Below are positions 1 through 9,279 of a stretch of 64,000 nucleotides of DNA, piece by piece. The position numbers and the translations under genes are program-made. Each line of letters opens with the position of its first letter. Positions within the stretch are counted from its first letter, which is position 1. Location: assembly GCA_025449935.1 (NCBI GenBank), contig JANWIJ010000013.1, forward strand, positions 1-64,000. The letters run 5' to 3'. Below the pieces are notes generated by a model that had not been told where the DNA came from, ran no database searches, and saw only the letters and a list, made by a program, of their open reading frames with translations. The stretch is from Chitinophagaceae bacterium. Its GTDB lineage: Bacteria; Bacteroidota; Bacteroidia; Chitinophagales; Chitinophagaceae.

Positions 1-771
1 ACCGTCACTCCGATTCCCGGGCAGACTAATAAATATTTATTAACCAGCACTTCCCAGAATGGATTTCGCTATGATTGGGATAAAGCAACCGGCGCCGGCT
101 ATATTACCGGGAAAGAAATTGACACGGTCTATTTTCCTGACCGGGGTGATTACACGGTAAAACTGTTTGTATTCGGTCACAGCGGTATTGACAGTGCGAA
201 ACAGGTAATCAGCGTTGCTGCGGACGACCCTGCCGCGCTGACTCCCTTTAAATTGCTCACCGGGAACAGTACCCGTAAATGGAAACTGGCCCCTGAGCCC
301 GGCGCGTTGTGGATAGGTCCTGATGCCGCCACTACCTGGTGGCAAAATGGCCTTGCGGAAGTTACTACCCGGTCCTGTCTTTTCAATGATGAGTACAGTT
401 TTACCAAAACAGGGAGCGTATTGACTTATGACAGCAAGGGTGATTTTTATGTGGACGAAGAAGGTGGTGTGCCGCACCCGGCAGGAATGCCTGCAGTCGG
501 CTGTTATGCTAACAGTGCTATCCCTGCGCAATTCCAGGCCTGGGCCAATAATGGAACATTTACGTTTGAAGTAATTGGCAATACAAAATTAAAAGTAACC
601 GGTACAGGTATTCATCTTGGTTTATATAAGGCCGGGACACCACCCGATGCAGCATTGGGGGCACCAGCTGCAAGCGTAACATACGATATCGTTTCCATCA
701 CCGCCACCCGGCTTGTATTAAAGCTTGATTACGGATGGGGTGCCTGGAGATTTACTTATGTCGCCCAATAA
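1..771 (+). CDS. PKD-domain surface protein, C-terminal part (5' end outside window)
   Basis: The frame is open from the first base to a TAA at 769-771, so about 256 C-terminal residues are present. The first ~75 residues look like the end of a PKD-type beta-sandwich (the pattern DRGDYTVKLFVFG with following valine-rich strand). The rest is a Trp/Tyr-rich beta domain ending in GAWRFTYVAQ. It stands directly before GH3, GH30 and GH16 genes, the place where Bacteroidota glycan loci carry the surface glycan-binding protein after susC/susD. I infer that it binds beta-glucan at the cell surface. The signal peptide and N-terminus lie to the left of the window. Confidence 0.75.
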   Translation, partial: TVTPIPGQTNKYLLTSTSQNGFRYDWDKATGAGYITGKEIDTVYFPDRGDYTVKLFVFGHSGIDSAKQVISVAADDPAALTPFKLLTGNSTRKWKLAPEPGALWIGPDAATTWWQNGLAEVTTRSCLFNDEYSFTKTGSVLTYDSKGDFYVDEEGGVPHPAGMPAVGCYANSAIPAQFQAWANNGTFTFEVIGNTKLKVTGTGIHLGLYKAGTPPDAALGAPAASVTYDIVSITATRLVLKLDYGWGAWRFTYVAQ

Positions 772-910
772 ATTTTTTCTCATGTAGCTACGCATAAGCA
801 ATCAAGCGGGCAGTTCGTCAAAGGGTGGACATATTTACTTTTCCAGGTAGATTATTATCCACCCTTCTTTTAAACCATTCTCAAATAATATCTATAACGA
901 TAGTGATCCC

Positions 911-3082
911 ATGAAGTTTGGAATATATTACATCCGCCGCTTATTTACAGGACTGGTTTTATTAATTATGCAACCGCCCGTTAATGCACAACCGGCCTCT
1001 TCAACCGAAATAAAGATCAGCGACCTGGTCAAAAAGATGACACTGGAAGAGAAAGTTGCTATGATTCATGCAACTTCTTCGTTTACTTCAGGAGGTGTTG
1101 CCAGGCTCAACATTCCTGAACTGGTAATGTCCGATGGACCCCATGGCGTAAGAGTGGAACATGGCCGTGACTGGGAAGCGGATAAGAATGTGTATGATTC
1201 GGGCACCTATCTGCCGACCGGTGTTTGCCTCGCTGCCACCTGGAACCCCCAGCTTGGATATGAATTTGGAAAAGTTTTGGGCAGCGAAGCCAGTTACCGG
1301 GGCAAGGATGTGATACTGGGCCCCGGCATCAATATTATAAGGACGCCACTGAACGGTAGAAATTTTGAATACCAGAGCGAAGATCCATACCTGGTTTCCC
1401 GCATGGTTGTGGGATATATTAAGGGAGTGCAGGGCCAGGGAATATCCGCCTGTGTAAAACATTATCTCGCCAATAACCAGGAAGTTAACCGGAATTTTGT
1501 GAACGTTCACATGAGTGAAAGAGCTTTGCGGGAGATATATTTACCGGGCTTCAAAGCTGCTGTAACCGAAGCAGGAGTTAATACGGTTATGGGGTCCTAT
1601 AATTTATTCAGGGGCCAGTATGCTACGCAAAACAGTTACCTGGTCAACGAGATACTAAAAAAAGAGTGGAATTTCAAAGGTGCCCTTATCAGCGACTGGG
1701 GAGCGGTGCATAACACCATGGAGGCTTTATGGAACGGTTGTGATTTAGAAATGGGAACAGATCTTTCCATGCTTCCCAATCCCCGCTATGATAAATTCTT
1801 TATGGGCGATACGGTCACCAAACTGGTGCGAACCGGTAAAATCCCTGAATCATTGCTGGATGAGAAAGTAAGCAGGATCTTATATGTAATGGCAAAGACC
1901 ACCATGCTTGACAGGAACAGGAAGAAAGGAGAATATAATACAATTGCGCACCAGCAAACCGCCGGAACGGTTGCAGAAGAAGGGATTGTCCTGTTAAAAA
2001 ACGAGAATAATATACTGCCCTTAACCGCTTCAATTAAATCGATTGCTGTAATCGGGTACAATGCAGTGCGGAAGCAATCCATGGGTGGTGGCAGTTCCCA
2101 GGTTAGAGCATTTTATGAAGTGACCCCGTTAGAAGGTTTGAAAAAGCTGGCCGGGAACAAGAGCAGTATTACTTATAGTCCCGGGTATAAAATTGAGCGG
2201 GGTGCAACCGCAGACCCCGCATTGATACAGCAGGCGGTTGAAGCGGCGTCAAAAGCGGAAGTGGCAATCATTGTAGCCGGGTGGACTCATGGATATGATT
2301 ATAGTGTATGGTCCGATAATGCTTATGATGCAGAAGATACCGATAAACCGGATTTGCAAATGCCATTTGGCCAGGATGAACTGATCAAAGCTGTACTAAA
2401 AGCAAATCCGAAGACTATCGTTGTCCTGATGGGCGGAGGACCAGTTGATATGACACAGTGGATCCAGGATACAAAAGGTATTATACAGGCCTGGTACCCG
2501 GGCATGGAGGGAGGCAATGCCCTGGCGAAAATCATCTTTGGTTTTGTAAACCCATCGGGAAAATTGCCGATGACATTTCCAAAGAAACTCGGCGATGTTC
2601 CGGCGCATAAATTGGGTACTTACCCGCATGATGAAAAGAAAAATTTATATTACCAGGATGATATTTATGTCGGGTATCGATATTACGATACCTATAAAAT
2701 AGCTCCTGAGTTTGCATTTGGTTATGGCTTATCCTATACATCTTTCAGTTATAGTAATTTAAAAGTACTGGCTTCCGGGAAAAAAGTCACCGTAACGGTT
2801 TCTGTAAAGAATACCGGTGCGGTGGCAGGCGCCGATGTTGTGCAGGTATATGTTCACCAGCAGGAATCAGCACTGGCAAGACCGGAAAAAGAATTGAAGG
2901 GATTTCAAAAGATTTTTTTGAAACCCGGGGAATCCAGGGAGGTCGTCATTACCCTGAATGAAGATGCTTTCCAGTATTTCAATGACCGGTTGAACAAATG
3001 GGTCATGGAACCCGGTGTATTTGAGATCCGGGTAGGTAATTCATCACGGGATATCCGGTTATCAGGAAAAGTGAAACTATGA
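911..3082 (+). CDS. GH3 beta-glucosidase, secreted
   Basis: 723 residues, full length for a GH3 enzyme with (beta/alpha)8 barrel, alpha/beta sandwich and C-terminal fibronectin III-like domain (about residues 615-720). The N-terminus is a signal peptide ending near NAQ (residue 27). The catalytic nucleophile is Asp262 in the ISDWG motif; Lys183-His184 in CVKHY is the usual substrate-binding pair. It would remove terminal beta-linked glucose from oligosaccharides in the periplasm. Its stop overlaps the next gene by four bases (ATGA at 3079-3082), so the two are translationally coupled. Specific linkage cannot be read from sequence; the neighbours suggest beta-1,3/1,6-glucan fragments. Confidence 0.93.
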   Translation: MKFGIYYIRRLFTGLVLLIMQPPVNAQPASSTEIKISDLVKKMTLEEKVAMIHATSSFTSGGVARLNIPELVMSDGPHGVRVEHGRDWEADKNVYDSGTYLPTGVCLAATWNPQLGYEFGKVLGSEASYRGKDVILGPGINIIRTPLNGRNFEYQSEDPYLVSRMVVGYIKGVQGQGISACVKHYLANNQEVNRNFVNVHMSERALREIYLPGFKAAVTEAGVNTVMGSYNLFRGQYATQNSYLVNEILKKEWNFKGALISDWGAVHNTMEALWNGCDLEMGTDLSMLPNPRYDKFFMGDTVTKLVRTGKIPESLLDEKVSRILYVMAKTTMLDRNRKKGEYNTIAHQQTAGTVAEEGIVLLKNENNILPLTASIKSIAVIGYNAVRKQSMGGGSSQVRAFYEVTPLEGLKKLAGNKSSITYSPGYKIERGATADPALIQQAVEAASKAEVAIIVAGWTHGYDYSVWSDNAYDAEDTDKPDLQMPFGQDELIKAVLKANPKTIVVLMGGGPVDMTQWIQDTKGIIQAWYPGMEGGNALAKIIFGFVNPSGKLPMTFPKKLGDVPAHKLGTYPHDEKKNLYYQDDIYVGYRYYDTYKIAPEFAFGYGLSYTSFSYSNLKVLASGKKVTVTVSVKNTGAVAGADVVQVYVHQQESALARPEKELKGFQKIFLKPGESREVVITLNEDAFQYFNDRLNKWVMEPGVFEIRVGNSSRDIRLSGKVKL

Positions 3083-4533
3083 AAATGATGAACAGAATAC
3101 TGGCACTTGCATGGTTACTCGCCTGCTCAGGCATTACGGCTGGTTGCCAGAAAAAATCAACCGGTGGTGATAACCCGCCGATTGACCCGCCACCCGGCCC
3201 GGTAGCTTCCGACGTGGAATACTGGATCACCCGGGGGGATCAATCCGTGTTGTTACAAAAACAGGTGGCGCCGTTAAATTTCAGTACAGCTACCAATTCC
3301 CACCCCTCCCTCGAAGTGGATTCAACTCAAATTTACCAGGCAGTGGATGGATTCGGGTATACGCTTACAGGTGGCAGTGCTGATCTCATCAACAGCCTGA
3401 ACCCCTCAGCAAAACAGGCACTATTACGGGAACTGTTTTCAACGGATAATAATGGTATCGGGGTAAGTTACCTGCGTATCAGTATCGGAGCTTCCGATCT
3501 CAGTGCCCAGGTATTTTCGTATGATGACATGCCAGTCGGGCAAACGGATGTGAACCTTGATCATTTCAGCCTGGGGCCTGATGAAATAAATCTGATACCT
3601 GTTCTGAAGGAAATATTGCTCATCAATCCAGCTATCAAAATCCTGGGATCACCCTGGTCGCCACCGGCCTGGATGAAAGATAATAATAGTTCCATAGGCG
3701 GCAGTTTATTACCGCAGTATTACCCGGTGTATGCAAATTATTTTGTAAAGTATATCCAGGCTATGCAGGCAAAAAATATTCCTGTTGATGCTATTACGAT
3801 ACAAAACGAGCCCTTGCATGGGGGCAATAATCCCAGTATGCTGATGCCAGCACAGCAACAGGCAACGTTTATTAAAAATCATCTTGGCCCGGCTTTCCAG
3901 GCTGCTGCCATTACCACCAAAATAATAGTATGGGATCATAACTGTGATAACCCGGGTTACCCGCTGGAAGTATTGAATGACCCGGCGGCCAAACAATATA
4001 TCAATGGTTCCGCCTTTCATTTGTATGGTGGCGACATCAGTGCGCTATCCCAGGTGCACAGCATGCACCCTGACCGGCATGTTTATTTTACGGAACAATA
4101 CACTTCGTCCTCGGGGAGCTTTGCAGGTGACCTAAGATGGCATATAAGGAATGTGATCATTGGTTCTATGCGTAACTGGAGCAGGAATGCATTGGAGTGG
4201 AACCTGGCTAACGATGCGGTATATGGCCCGCATACGCCCGGGGGGTGTACGGTTTGCAAGGGTGCCCTTACCATCAGCGGAGGGATTATTACCCGCAATG
4301 TGGCTTATTATATCATTGCGCATGCTTCACGGTTCGTGCCGGATGGTTCTGTCCGGATCAAAAGCGACCTGTATGGAAGCCTGCAAAATGTTGCGTTCAA
4401 AAGACCCGATGGGAAAAAAGTTTTGATCGTTTTAAATGATGATGTTTCGGCACAAACCTTTAATATTAAGTTTAAAGGGAAATGGGTAACGACTGCCCTC
4501 GATGCCGGGGCTGCGGCAAGTTATATCTGGTAA
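3079..4533 (+). CDS. GH30 glucanase, lipoprotein
   Basis: 484 residues with a lipoprotein signal (ITAGC lipobox, Cys about residue 23), so anchored in a membrane, probably the outer one. It belongs to the glucosylceramidase-like GH30 family: acid/base Glu244 in IQNEP and nucleophile Glu339 in YFTEQ are both present, and GSPWSPPAWMK is the typical family motif. The C-terminal ~60 residues form the small beta domain packed on the barrel. GH30 enzymes of this type in Bacteroidota loci with GH16 and GH3 often act on beta-1,6-glucan; that specificity is inferred from context. It is the second gene of the hydrolase operon. Confidence 0.92.
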   Translation: MKMMNRILALAWLLACSGITAGCQKKSTGGDNPPIDPPPGPVASDVEYWITRGDQSVLLQKQVAPLNFSTATNSHPSLEVDSTQIYQAVDGFGYTLTGGSADLINSLNPSAKQALLRELFSTDNNGIGVSYLRISIGASDLSAQVFSYDDMPVGQTDVNLDHFSLGPDEINLIPVLKEILLINPAIKILGSPWSPPAWMKDNNSSIGGSLLPQYYPVYANYFVKYIQAMQAKNIPVDAITIQNEPLHGGNNPSMLMPAQQQATFIKNHLGPAFQAAAITTKIIVWDHNCDNPGYPLEVLNDPAAKQYINGSAFHLYGGDISALSQVHSMHPDRHVYFTEQYTSSSGSFAGDLRWHIRNVIIGSMRNWSRNALEWNLANDAVYGPHTPGGCTVCKGALTISGGIITRNVAYYIIAHASRFVPDGSVRIKSDLYGSLQNVAFKRPDGKKVLIVLNDDVSAQTFNIKFKGKWVTTALDAGAAASYIW

Positions 4534-4564
4534 AAAAAATCTATTGTAGTTTTAACCTGATTAT

Positions 4565-5755
4565 ATGAGAACGATAATTATTTTACTGTTAGCAATCGGT
4601 GCAGCCTGTAATAAAGATGGTGGAGGCTCTCCTGCACCCCAGCAGCCTTCTGTTTCAATCAATAGTATCAGTTTGTCTGAGGGGAACACTGCCGTTACAA
4701 GTTTTAATTTCACGCTGTCGCTTAATAAATCCTTTTCTGAACCCGTAACGGTTACTTATTCTACATTGGAGGGAACTGCAAAAGCAGTAGAGGATTTTAC
4801 GGCCTTAGTCAATCAATCAGTGACCTTTCAACCCAATGAAATACAAAAAAGTATCAGTATCAGTGTTACAGCTGATGATGTGCGGGAGGGAGATGATATT
4901 TTCACGGTCATGATAACCGGTGCTACCAACGCCTCTATCGGCCAGTTCTCCGGAACTGCCACTATCATTAACGATGATACGCGTGTTCCCTTTACCAATG
5001 CCGGCTATGATGCCCCGGCAAGCTATCCCGGTTACACGCTCACCTGGGGCGATGAATTTAACAGCGGGGCATTGAATGCTGCTGCATGGACGGTGGAAGC
5101 GGGGGATGGCTGCCCGGGTATTTGTGGCTGGGGAAACAATGAACTGGAATATTATACAGGACGTCCTGAAAATCTCTTTTTCCAGGATGGAAAATTGATC
5201 ATTGAAGCAAGACAGGAAAGCTTTAATGGGAAAAATTATACTTCGTCTAAAATTGTGTCAAGAGGAAAAAAGATTTTCAAGTACGGCAGAATGGATATCA
5301 GGGCTAAGCTACCCCGGGGTAAAGGCATCTGGCCGGCCTTGTGGATGCTGCCGCAAAGCAATGTCTATGGCGGATGGCCCACCAGTGGCGAAATAGATAT
5401 CATGGAGCTGGTAGGTCATGAACCGAATAAGGTCTATGGCACCCTTCATTATGGACCGGGCCCGGGAAGTACATCGATCAGCCGGGGTTATACCCTTGGC
5501 GGGGGAGCCACTTTTAATGATGAGTTCCATGTTTTTTCACTGGAATGGAAAGTGGACCAGTTAAAAATTTTCGTGGATGGGAATTTATTTTCCACCGTGA
5601 ATAAGCCCGATATTGGCTCCGCTACCTGGCCGTTCAATGAGGATTTCTTTTTTATTTTCAATGTGGCGGTAGGGGGCAATTGGCCCGGCAGTCCGGATGC
5701 TACTACCAGCTTTCCCCAATGGATGATCGTGGATTATGTAAGGGTATACCAATAA
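4565..5755 (+). CDS. GH16 laminarinase-like endoglucanase with Calx-beta domain, lipoprotein
   Basis: 396 residues. A short lipoprotein signal ends at Cys15 (IGAAC). Residues ~30-138 form a Calx-beta repeat (VTVTYSTLEGTA, DDVREGDDIF, ATIINDD). Residues ~150-396 are a GH16 catalytic domain with the catalytic motif Glu276-Ile-Asp278-Ile-Met-Glu281 (EIDIME) as in beta-1,3-glucanases; the WGNNELEYYT motif is also typical of laminarinases. It would cut beta-1,3-glucan internally at the surface, feeding the GH30 and GH3 enzymes. Starts 31 bases after the GH30 stop, last gene of the operon. No terminator hairpin with a T-run follows. Confidence 0.93.
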   Translation: MRTIIILLLAIGAACNKDGGGSPAPQQPSVSINSISLSEGNTAVTSFNFTLSLNKSFSEPVTVTYSTLEGTAKAVEDFTALVNQSVTFQPNEIQKSISISVTADDVREGDDIFTVMITGATNASIGQFSGTATIINDDTRVPFTNAGYDAPASYPGYTLTWGDEFNSGALNAAAWTVEAGDGCPGICGWGNNELEYYTGRPENLFFQDGKLIIEARQESFNGKNYTSSKIVSRGKKIFKYGRMDIRAKLPRGKGIWPALWMLPQSNVYGGWPTSGEIDIMELVGHEPNKVYGTLHYGPGPGSTSISRGYTLGGGATFNDEFHVFSLEWKVDQLKIFVDGNLFSTVNKPDIGSATWPFNEDFFFIFNVAVGGNWPGSPDATTSFPQWMIVDYVRVYQ

Positions 5756-6083
5756 CCCGTACTTCAGTGTTTGCAATAAAAAAATAAAATGAACGGTATT
5801 TACCGGCCCCGGATAAATGCTGATCTTCCATAATGTGAATTAAAATCCACAATTTGAGACCTCTTTGGTATCATTATTGTCGTTTGAACATATTGCTACC
5901 CGTCGATCATAAAATTTTAACTGCAATCATAATATAACATAATATAGATTTTAGCCAGCTGCCGTCCCGGTTTTTTTTTGCACCCCACCCGAGTATAACA
6001 GGTTACTGAATGAATATTCATTCCAGTTATTTTATTCCTTAAATAAAGCATGATCCAAATTCTACGCTAAACTTTTTTTGCTT
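5756..6083. other. Intergenic spacer after the hydrolase operon
   Basis: No convincing coding frame. It contains a run of nine T (5971-5979) without a hairpin in front, an AT-rich stretch, and the perfect palindrome at 6008-6023 listed separately. The promoter of the coiled-coil gene should be here, but I see no clean TAnnTTTG box. Confidence 0.6.
6008..6023. promoter_or_regulatory. Perfect 16-bp palindrome, TetR-family-like operator
   Basis: GAATGAATATTCATTC is a perfect inverted repeat with its axis between 6015 and 6016; the flanks (ACT before, CAGT after) continue the symmetry with one extra base. It resembles operators of TetR-family fatty-acid regulators such as Bacillus FadR (TGAATGA..TCATTCA). 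It lies 60 bases before the ATG at 6084. Function is inferred; no TetR gene is in the window. Confidence 0.45.
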
Positions 6084-7292
6084 ATGCTGATAGCCGCCGG
6101 TGTTCTCATTCAATTTATGAGATTCATGCAGATTACTTTATTGATTATTTTACCACTACTGGCCGCAGCAATTGGTATTACTGCTTTTATTCATTACCGC
6201 CGGAAAAAAAGAAAGACAGAACCAGAAGCAGATACCGATGTGGTGCAGCAATTAATAACCGCTACGCCTGACGGTTTGAATTACGAACATGAGGATGCCG
6301 ACTATGTTCATTATGACCAGTCCGGGCTTATCAGGGAATATAAAAGTAAATTGATATACAGTCACGCACGGTACACAGCCCTCCAGCAGGATTACGACCG
6401 GCTGCGGGACAAATGTGATGCCCTGCTCACCCAAATCGGGATGCCTTTACCTAACATAAAACAATCAGGAATGAAAGACTTACAGGAGATACAGGACCTA
6501 TCCAGCCAGGATAATGGGATTAAAAACCCTGCAGCGATTGAATTGGAAAGAAATGAATTACAGGCAAGGCTGGACCAGGTCAACAGTTTGTACCACAACC
6601 TCGAAAAAGAAAACCAATCCCTTACTGAACAGGTTGGATTGCTGACAGCAACGGACGGTGAAAAAGCTTCCCTGGTTAACCGCTGGCAGGAGGAAAATGC
6701 AATGTTGCGGGATAAAGTGGCTGAACAGGAATACCTGCGGGATATAGTAGAAGAAAAGAAGATGCAGATTGAATTCCTGCAGCAGCAGCTGGAACAGCGA
6801 ATCCGGAATTATCACCAGTCTGAAAAACTGCTGGGTGAACTAACCCTGCAAATAGAGCAGGCAAACAGGACCGCAGAGGAAGCGAGGATAAGCTTTGATG
6901 CATCGAGGAATGAGTTTTTGCAAAAAGAAGAACAGTCGATGCTGTTGCAGAGAATATTGAATGAGAAAGAAGAGTTACTGGCAGGAAAAAATGATACGAT
7001 AACCTGGCTGGAAAACACTTTAGAAGAATCCAGGCAGCAAAGTGAAGTTTTGAATGCCATGGCGGCGGATAACAATGACCTTGTACTCGCCCTGCAGGAA
7101 GCAATGGCAGGTGAACAGTTAAGGGTAGTTCACCTGGAACAAAAACTTCAAAGCAACAAACAACTGCTGAAGAGACTGTACCATGAACTTTCATTATGCG
7201 TGGAAGAGGAAGCCGACCAATCACCGGTTATTGAACTCAAACCGGCCTATATCAGCCAGGAAAAACAGGAATGGCAGGAGACAATGGTTTAG
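6084..7292 (+). CDS. Membrane-anchored coiled-coil protein, unknown function
   Basis: I do not recognise a named family. From ATG 6084 the protein has 402 residues; an in-frame ATG at 6117 is an alternative start that still keeps the membrane segment. Residues ~15-36 form one hydrophobic helix followed by the basic stretch RRKKRK, so the body faces the cytoplasm. From about residue 80 to 380 it is Glu/Gln/Leu-rich with heptad character (LQQDYDRLRDK, LEKENQSL, QQQLEQRI), a long coiled coil. The overall look (one membrane helix, basic stop-transfer, long rod) is like structural or scaffold proteins such as EzrA/RmuC types, but no domain supports this. A possible operator lies upstream. Confidence 0.7.
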   Translation: MLIAAGVLIQFMRFMQITLLIILPLLAAAIGITAFIHYRRKKRKTEPEADTDVVQQLITATPDGLNYEHEDADYVHYDQSGLIREYKSKLIYSHARYTALQQDYDRLRDKCDALLTQIGMPLPNIKQSGMKDLQEIQDLSSQDNGIKNPAAIELERNELQARLDQVNSLYHNLEKENQSLTEQVGLLTATDGEKASLVNRWQEENAMLRDKVAEQEYLRDIVEEKKMQIEFLQQQLEQRIRNYHQSEKLLGELTLQIEQANRTAEEARISFDASRNEFLQKEEQSMLLQRILNEKEELLAGKNDTITWLENTLEESRQQSEVLNAMAADNNDLVLALQEAMAGEQLRVVHLEQKLQSNKQLLKRLYHELSLCVEEEADQSPVIELKPAYISQEKQEWQETMV

Positions 7293-7312
7293 TGATGACT
7301 GAATGAAATAAA

Positions 7313-8323
7313 TCATTTTACCACTTTTATATCCCCGACAATATTGGATAGTTCCTCGAGCATGTTCTTTTTATTGCTCAGCATGGCAATATGAATTACC
7401 AGCCCTTTCCCGATATGCTCAACCGGGATTACCTGCTCTTTCAGGAAAAGACCACTTTCCTTTTCTTCGAATAGGAGCCATTCGACATTATTCTGCAGGA
7501 ATTTACCGGGCACTTTGGAAGCATTTTTTGGATCCATTTCATACTCGGTGTGAAAGTAAGAGGGATGAGATCCTGTATATACAGTAAGGCTTGTATACGT
7601 GGTGTCCGTAATATTTTTGTACCTGTTTATTTTGTAAACCACGAAATCATATTTCTCATCAACCGTAACCAGGTAATTTTTGGGGAGTTTAAACAGCAGT
7701 TTATTCTCATTCCCCAGTATCTTATAAGTTTCCTCGCGGGGGGCCAGGTTTGTTTTCCTGTTTCCTTTGACGGCGGTATTGAAAATATTTTCAGTGAGCT
7801 TTGTAAAATCATTTTTTAAAGGGTACGCATCCGGGTTGATATAAGCATCCACTTTAAAAACAGTGTTATCAGGGGTTTTTACCAGCAGGCTGTTGATGAG
7901 TATGCCACCTGCCGTGGAATCAAAAGTGGTCGGAGTCGTCAGCACCGTAAGCAGGGAATCATTGTTGATCAGCAAACGCCGTGTGTATTCAGCATTGGGA
8001 GGATCCTCTTTAATTATATCGTTGAACATATTATTCCCGGCGAGCGTAAATATTTCCTGGGCAAAAAACACCAGTTTCATTTTATCCACGTCGTAGATGA
8101 TCCTGGTTTCCCGGTTTGCGTTTGGGTCGGCCGCCATAATATCCGCTACGCGGGGGCTTACCAGCGCTTTTGCCGGGAAATTGAAAAAGACTTTGCCATT
8201 TAGTATTGAAATACTTTTTTCCAGCCTGGTTGTGTCAGCAATACCCGGCTGGCTAAAAACTGGCTGAAGGAAACAGGAAGCGAAGGTTAACAAAAGGGCC
8301 GCAGTTCTGAATATCATTTTCAT
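7313..8323 (-). CDS. Secreted protein of unknown function
   Basis: 336 residues with a clear signal peptide ending at VFSQ (about residue 24). The mature part is a soluble mixed alpha/beta protein without membrane segments and without a motif I recognise; it repeatedly uses statements typical of Bacteroidota periplasmic proteins (NGKVFFNFPAKAL, KLLFKLPKNYLVTVDEKYDF). The gene runs towards the coiled-coil gene, ending 20 bases from its stop. A TATCTTTG promoter box lies at 8343-8350 on the same strand, 19 bases before the ATG. Function unknown. Confidence 0.8.
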   Translation of the reverse strand: MKMIFRTAALLLTFASCFLQPVFSQPGIADTTRLEKSISILNGKVFFNFPAKALVSPRVADIMAADPNANRETRIIYDVDKMKLVFFAQEIFTLAGNNMFNDIIKEDPPNAEYTRRLLINNDSLLTVLTTPTTFDSTAGGILINSLLVKTPDNTVFKVDAYINPDAYPLKNDFTKLTENIFNTAVKGNRKTNLAPREETYKILGNENKLLFKLPKNYLVTVDEKYDFVVYKINRYKNITDTTYTSLTVYTGSHPSYFHTEYEMDPKNASKVPGKFLQNNVEWLLFEEKESGLFLKEQVIPVEHIGKGLVIHIAMLSNKKNMLEELSNIVGDIKVVK

Positions 8324-8342
8324 AATGTATGCTATAACCAGT

Positions 8343-8350
8343 CAAAGATA
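8343..8350 (-). promoter_or_regulatory. Bacteroidota -7 box for the secreted protein at 7313-8323
   Basis: TATCTTTG on the minus strand, an exact TAnnTTTG match, 19 bases before the start codon. No convincing -33 TTTG at the usual distance. Confidence 0.5.
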
Positions 8351-8451
8351 CAGGCAAAGCCTGTTTCGTTGCATGGATGTGTCAATCCACAGATTCCCCA
8401 CAGTTTTTAACCCGGGACTATGGCCTGCGGCTTTCTTATTAACTTGCGCTC

Positions 8452-9246
8452 ATGCAGCAGTACCTTGATCTATTAAAACATATCCTTGATAACGGCACGG
8501 AAAAAAAGGACCGTACCGGCACCGGGACTAAAAGCTGTTTTGGCTACCAGATGCGGTTTGACCTGCAAAAAGGATTTCCCCTGGTAACCACCAAAAAAGT
8601 CCATCTCAGGAGTATCATCCATGAATTGCTCTGGTTTTTAAAAGGAGAGACCAATATCGCGTATTTGAAAGAAAATGGGGTGGGCATCTGGGATGAATGG
8701 GCGGATGAATCCGGCGAGCTGGGTCCTGTGTATGGTAAGCAATGGCGTAATTGGGAGGGTAAGGATGGCAAAACAGTTGACCAGGTTGCTGACCTCATCG
8801 GCCAGATCAAAAATAATCCCGACAGCAGGCGATTGATCGTGAGCGCCTGGAATGTAGCTGAACTTCCGGGAATGGCCCTGATGCCCTGTCATACACTTTT
8901 CCAGTTTTATGTTGCCGATGGAAAATTAAGCTGCCAGTTATACCAGCGCAGTGCGGATGTTTTTTTGGGAGTTCCTTTCAATATTGCTTCTTATGCATTA
9001 TTAACAATGATGATCGCACAGGTTTGTGACCTCCAGCCCGGTGAATTCATTCACAGTTTCGGGGATGTACATATTTATAATAATCATATGGACCAGGTAA
9101 ACCTGCAGCTGGGCCGCACCCCGTATGGTTTACCTTTGATGAAACTAAACCCGGCCGTTAAAGATATTTTTGATTTCAAATTTGAAGATTTTACACTGGA
9201 GAACTATCAATGCCATCCCGCTATTAAAGCGCCGGTCGCAGTTTGA
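8452..9246 (+). CDS. thyA: Thymidylate synthase
   Basis: 264 residues, the length of E. coli ThyA. It methylates dUMP to dTMP using 5,10-methylene-tetrahydrofolate. The catalytic cysteine is Cys146 in [10 protein letters not shown], at the same number as in E. coli; the dUMP-binding RRSADVFLG-like segment ([13 protein letters not shown]) and HIYNNH motif follow. It is directly upstream of folA, which regenerates tetrahydrofolate from the dihydrofolate this enzyme produces. A TAACTTGC variant of the -7 box (8440-8447) ends four bases before the ATG. Confidence 0.98.
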   Translation: MQQYLDLLKHILDNGTEKKDRTGTGTKSCFGYQMRFDLQKGFPLVTTKKVHLRSIIHELLWFLKGETNIAYLKENGVGIWDEWADESGELGPVYGKQWRNWEGKDGKTVDQVADLIGQIKNNPDSRRLIVSAWNVAELPGMALMPCHTLFQFYVADGKLSCQLYQRSADVFLGVPFNIASYALLTMMIAQVCDLQPGEFIHSFGDVHIYNNHMDQVNLQLGRTPYGLPLMKLNPAVKDIFDFKFEDFTLENYQCHPAIKAPVAV

Positions 9247-9247
9247 T

Positions 9248-9255
9248 TATCTTTG
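9248..9255 (+). promoter_or_regulatory. Bacteroidota -7 box for folA
   Basis: TATCTTTG, exact TAnnTTTG match, immediately after the thyA stop and 24 bases before the folA ATG. It suggests folA has its own promoter besides read-through from thyA. Confidence 0.5.
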
Positions 9256-9279
9256 CTCCTTACTAATGAATACCTAATC

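Noticed and set aside
5971-5979. T9 run as terminator of the hydrolase operon
   Set aside because: No stable stem directly precedes it, and it is over 200 bases from the GH16 stop.
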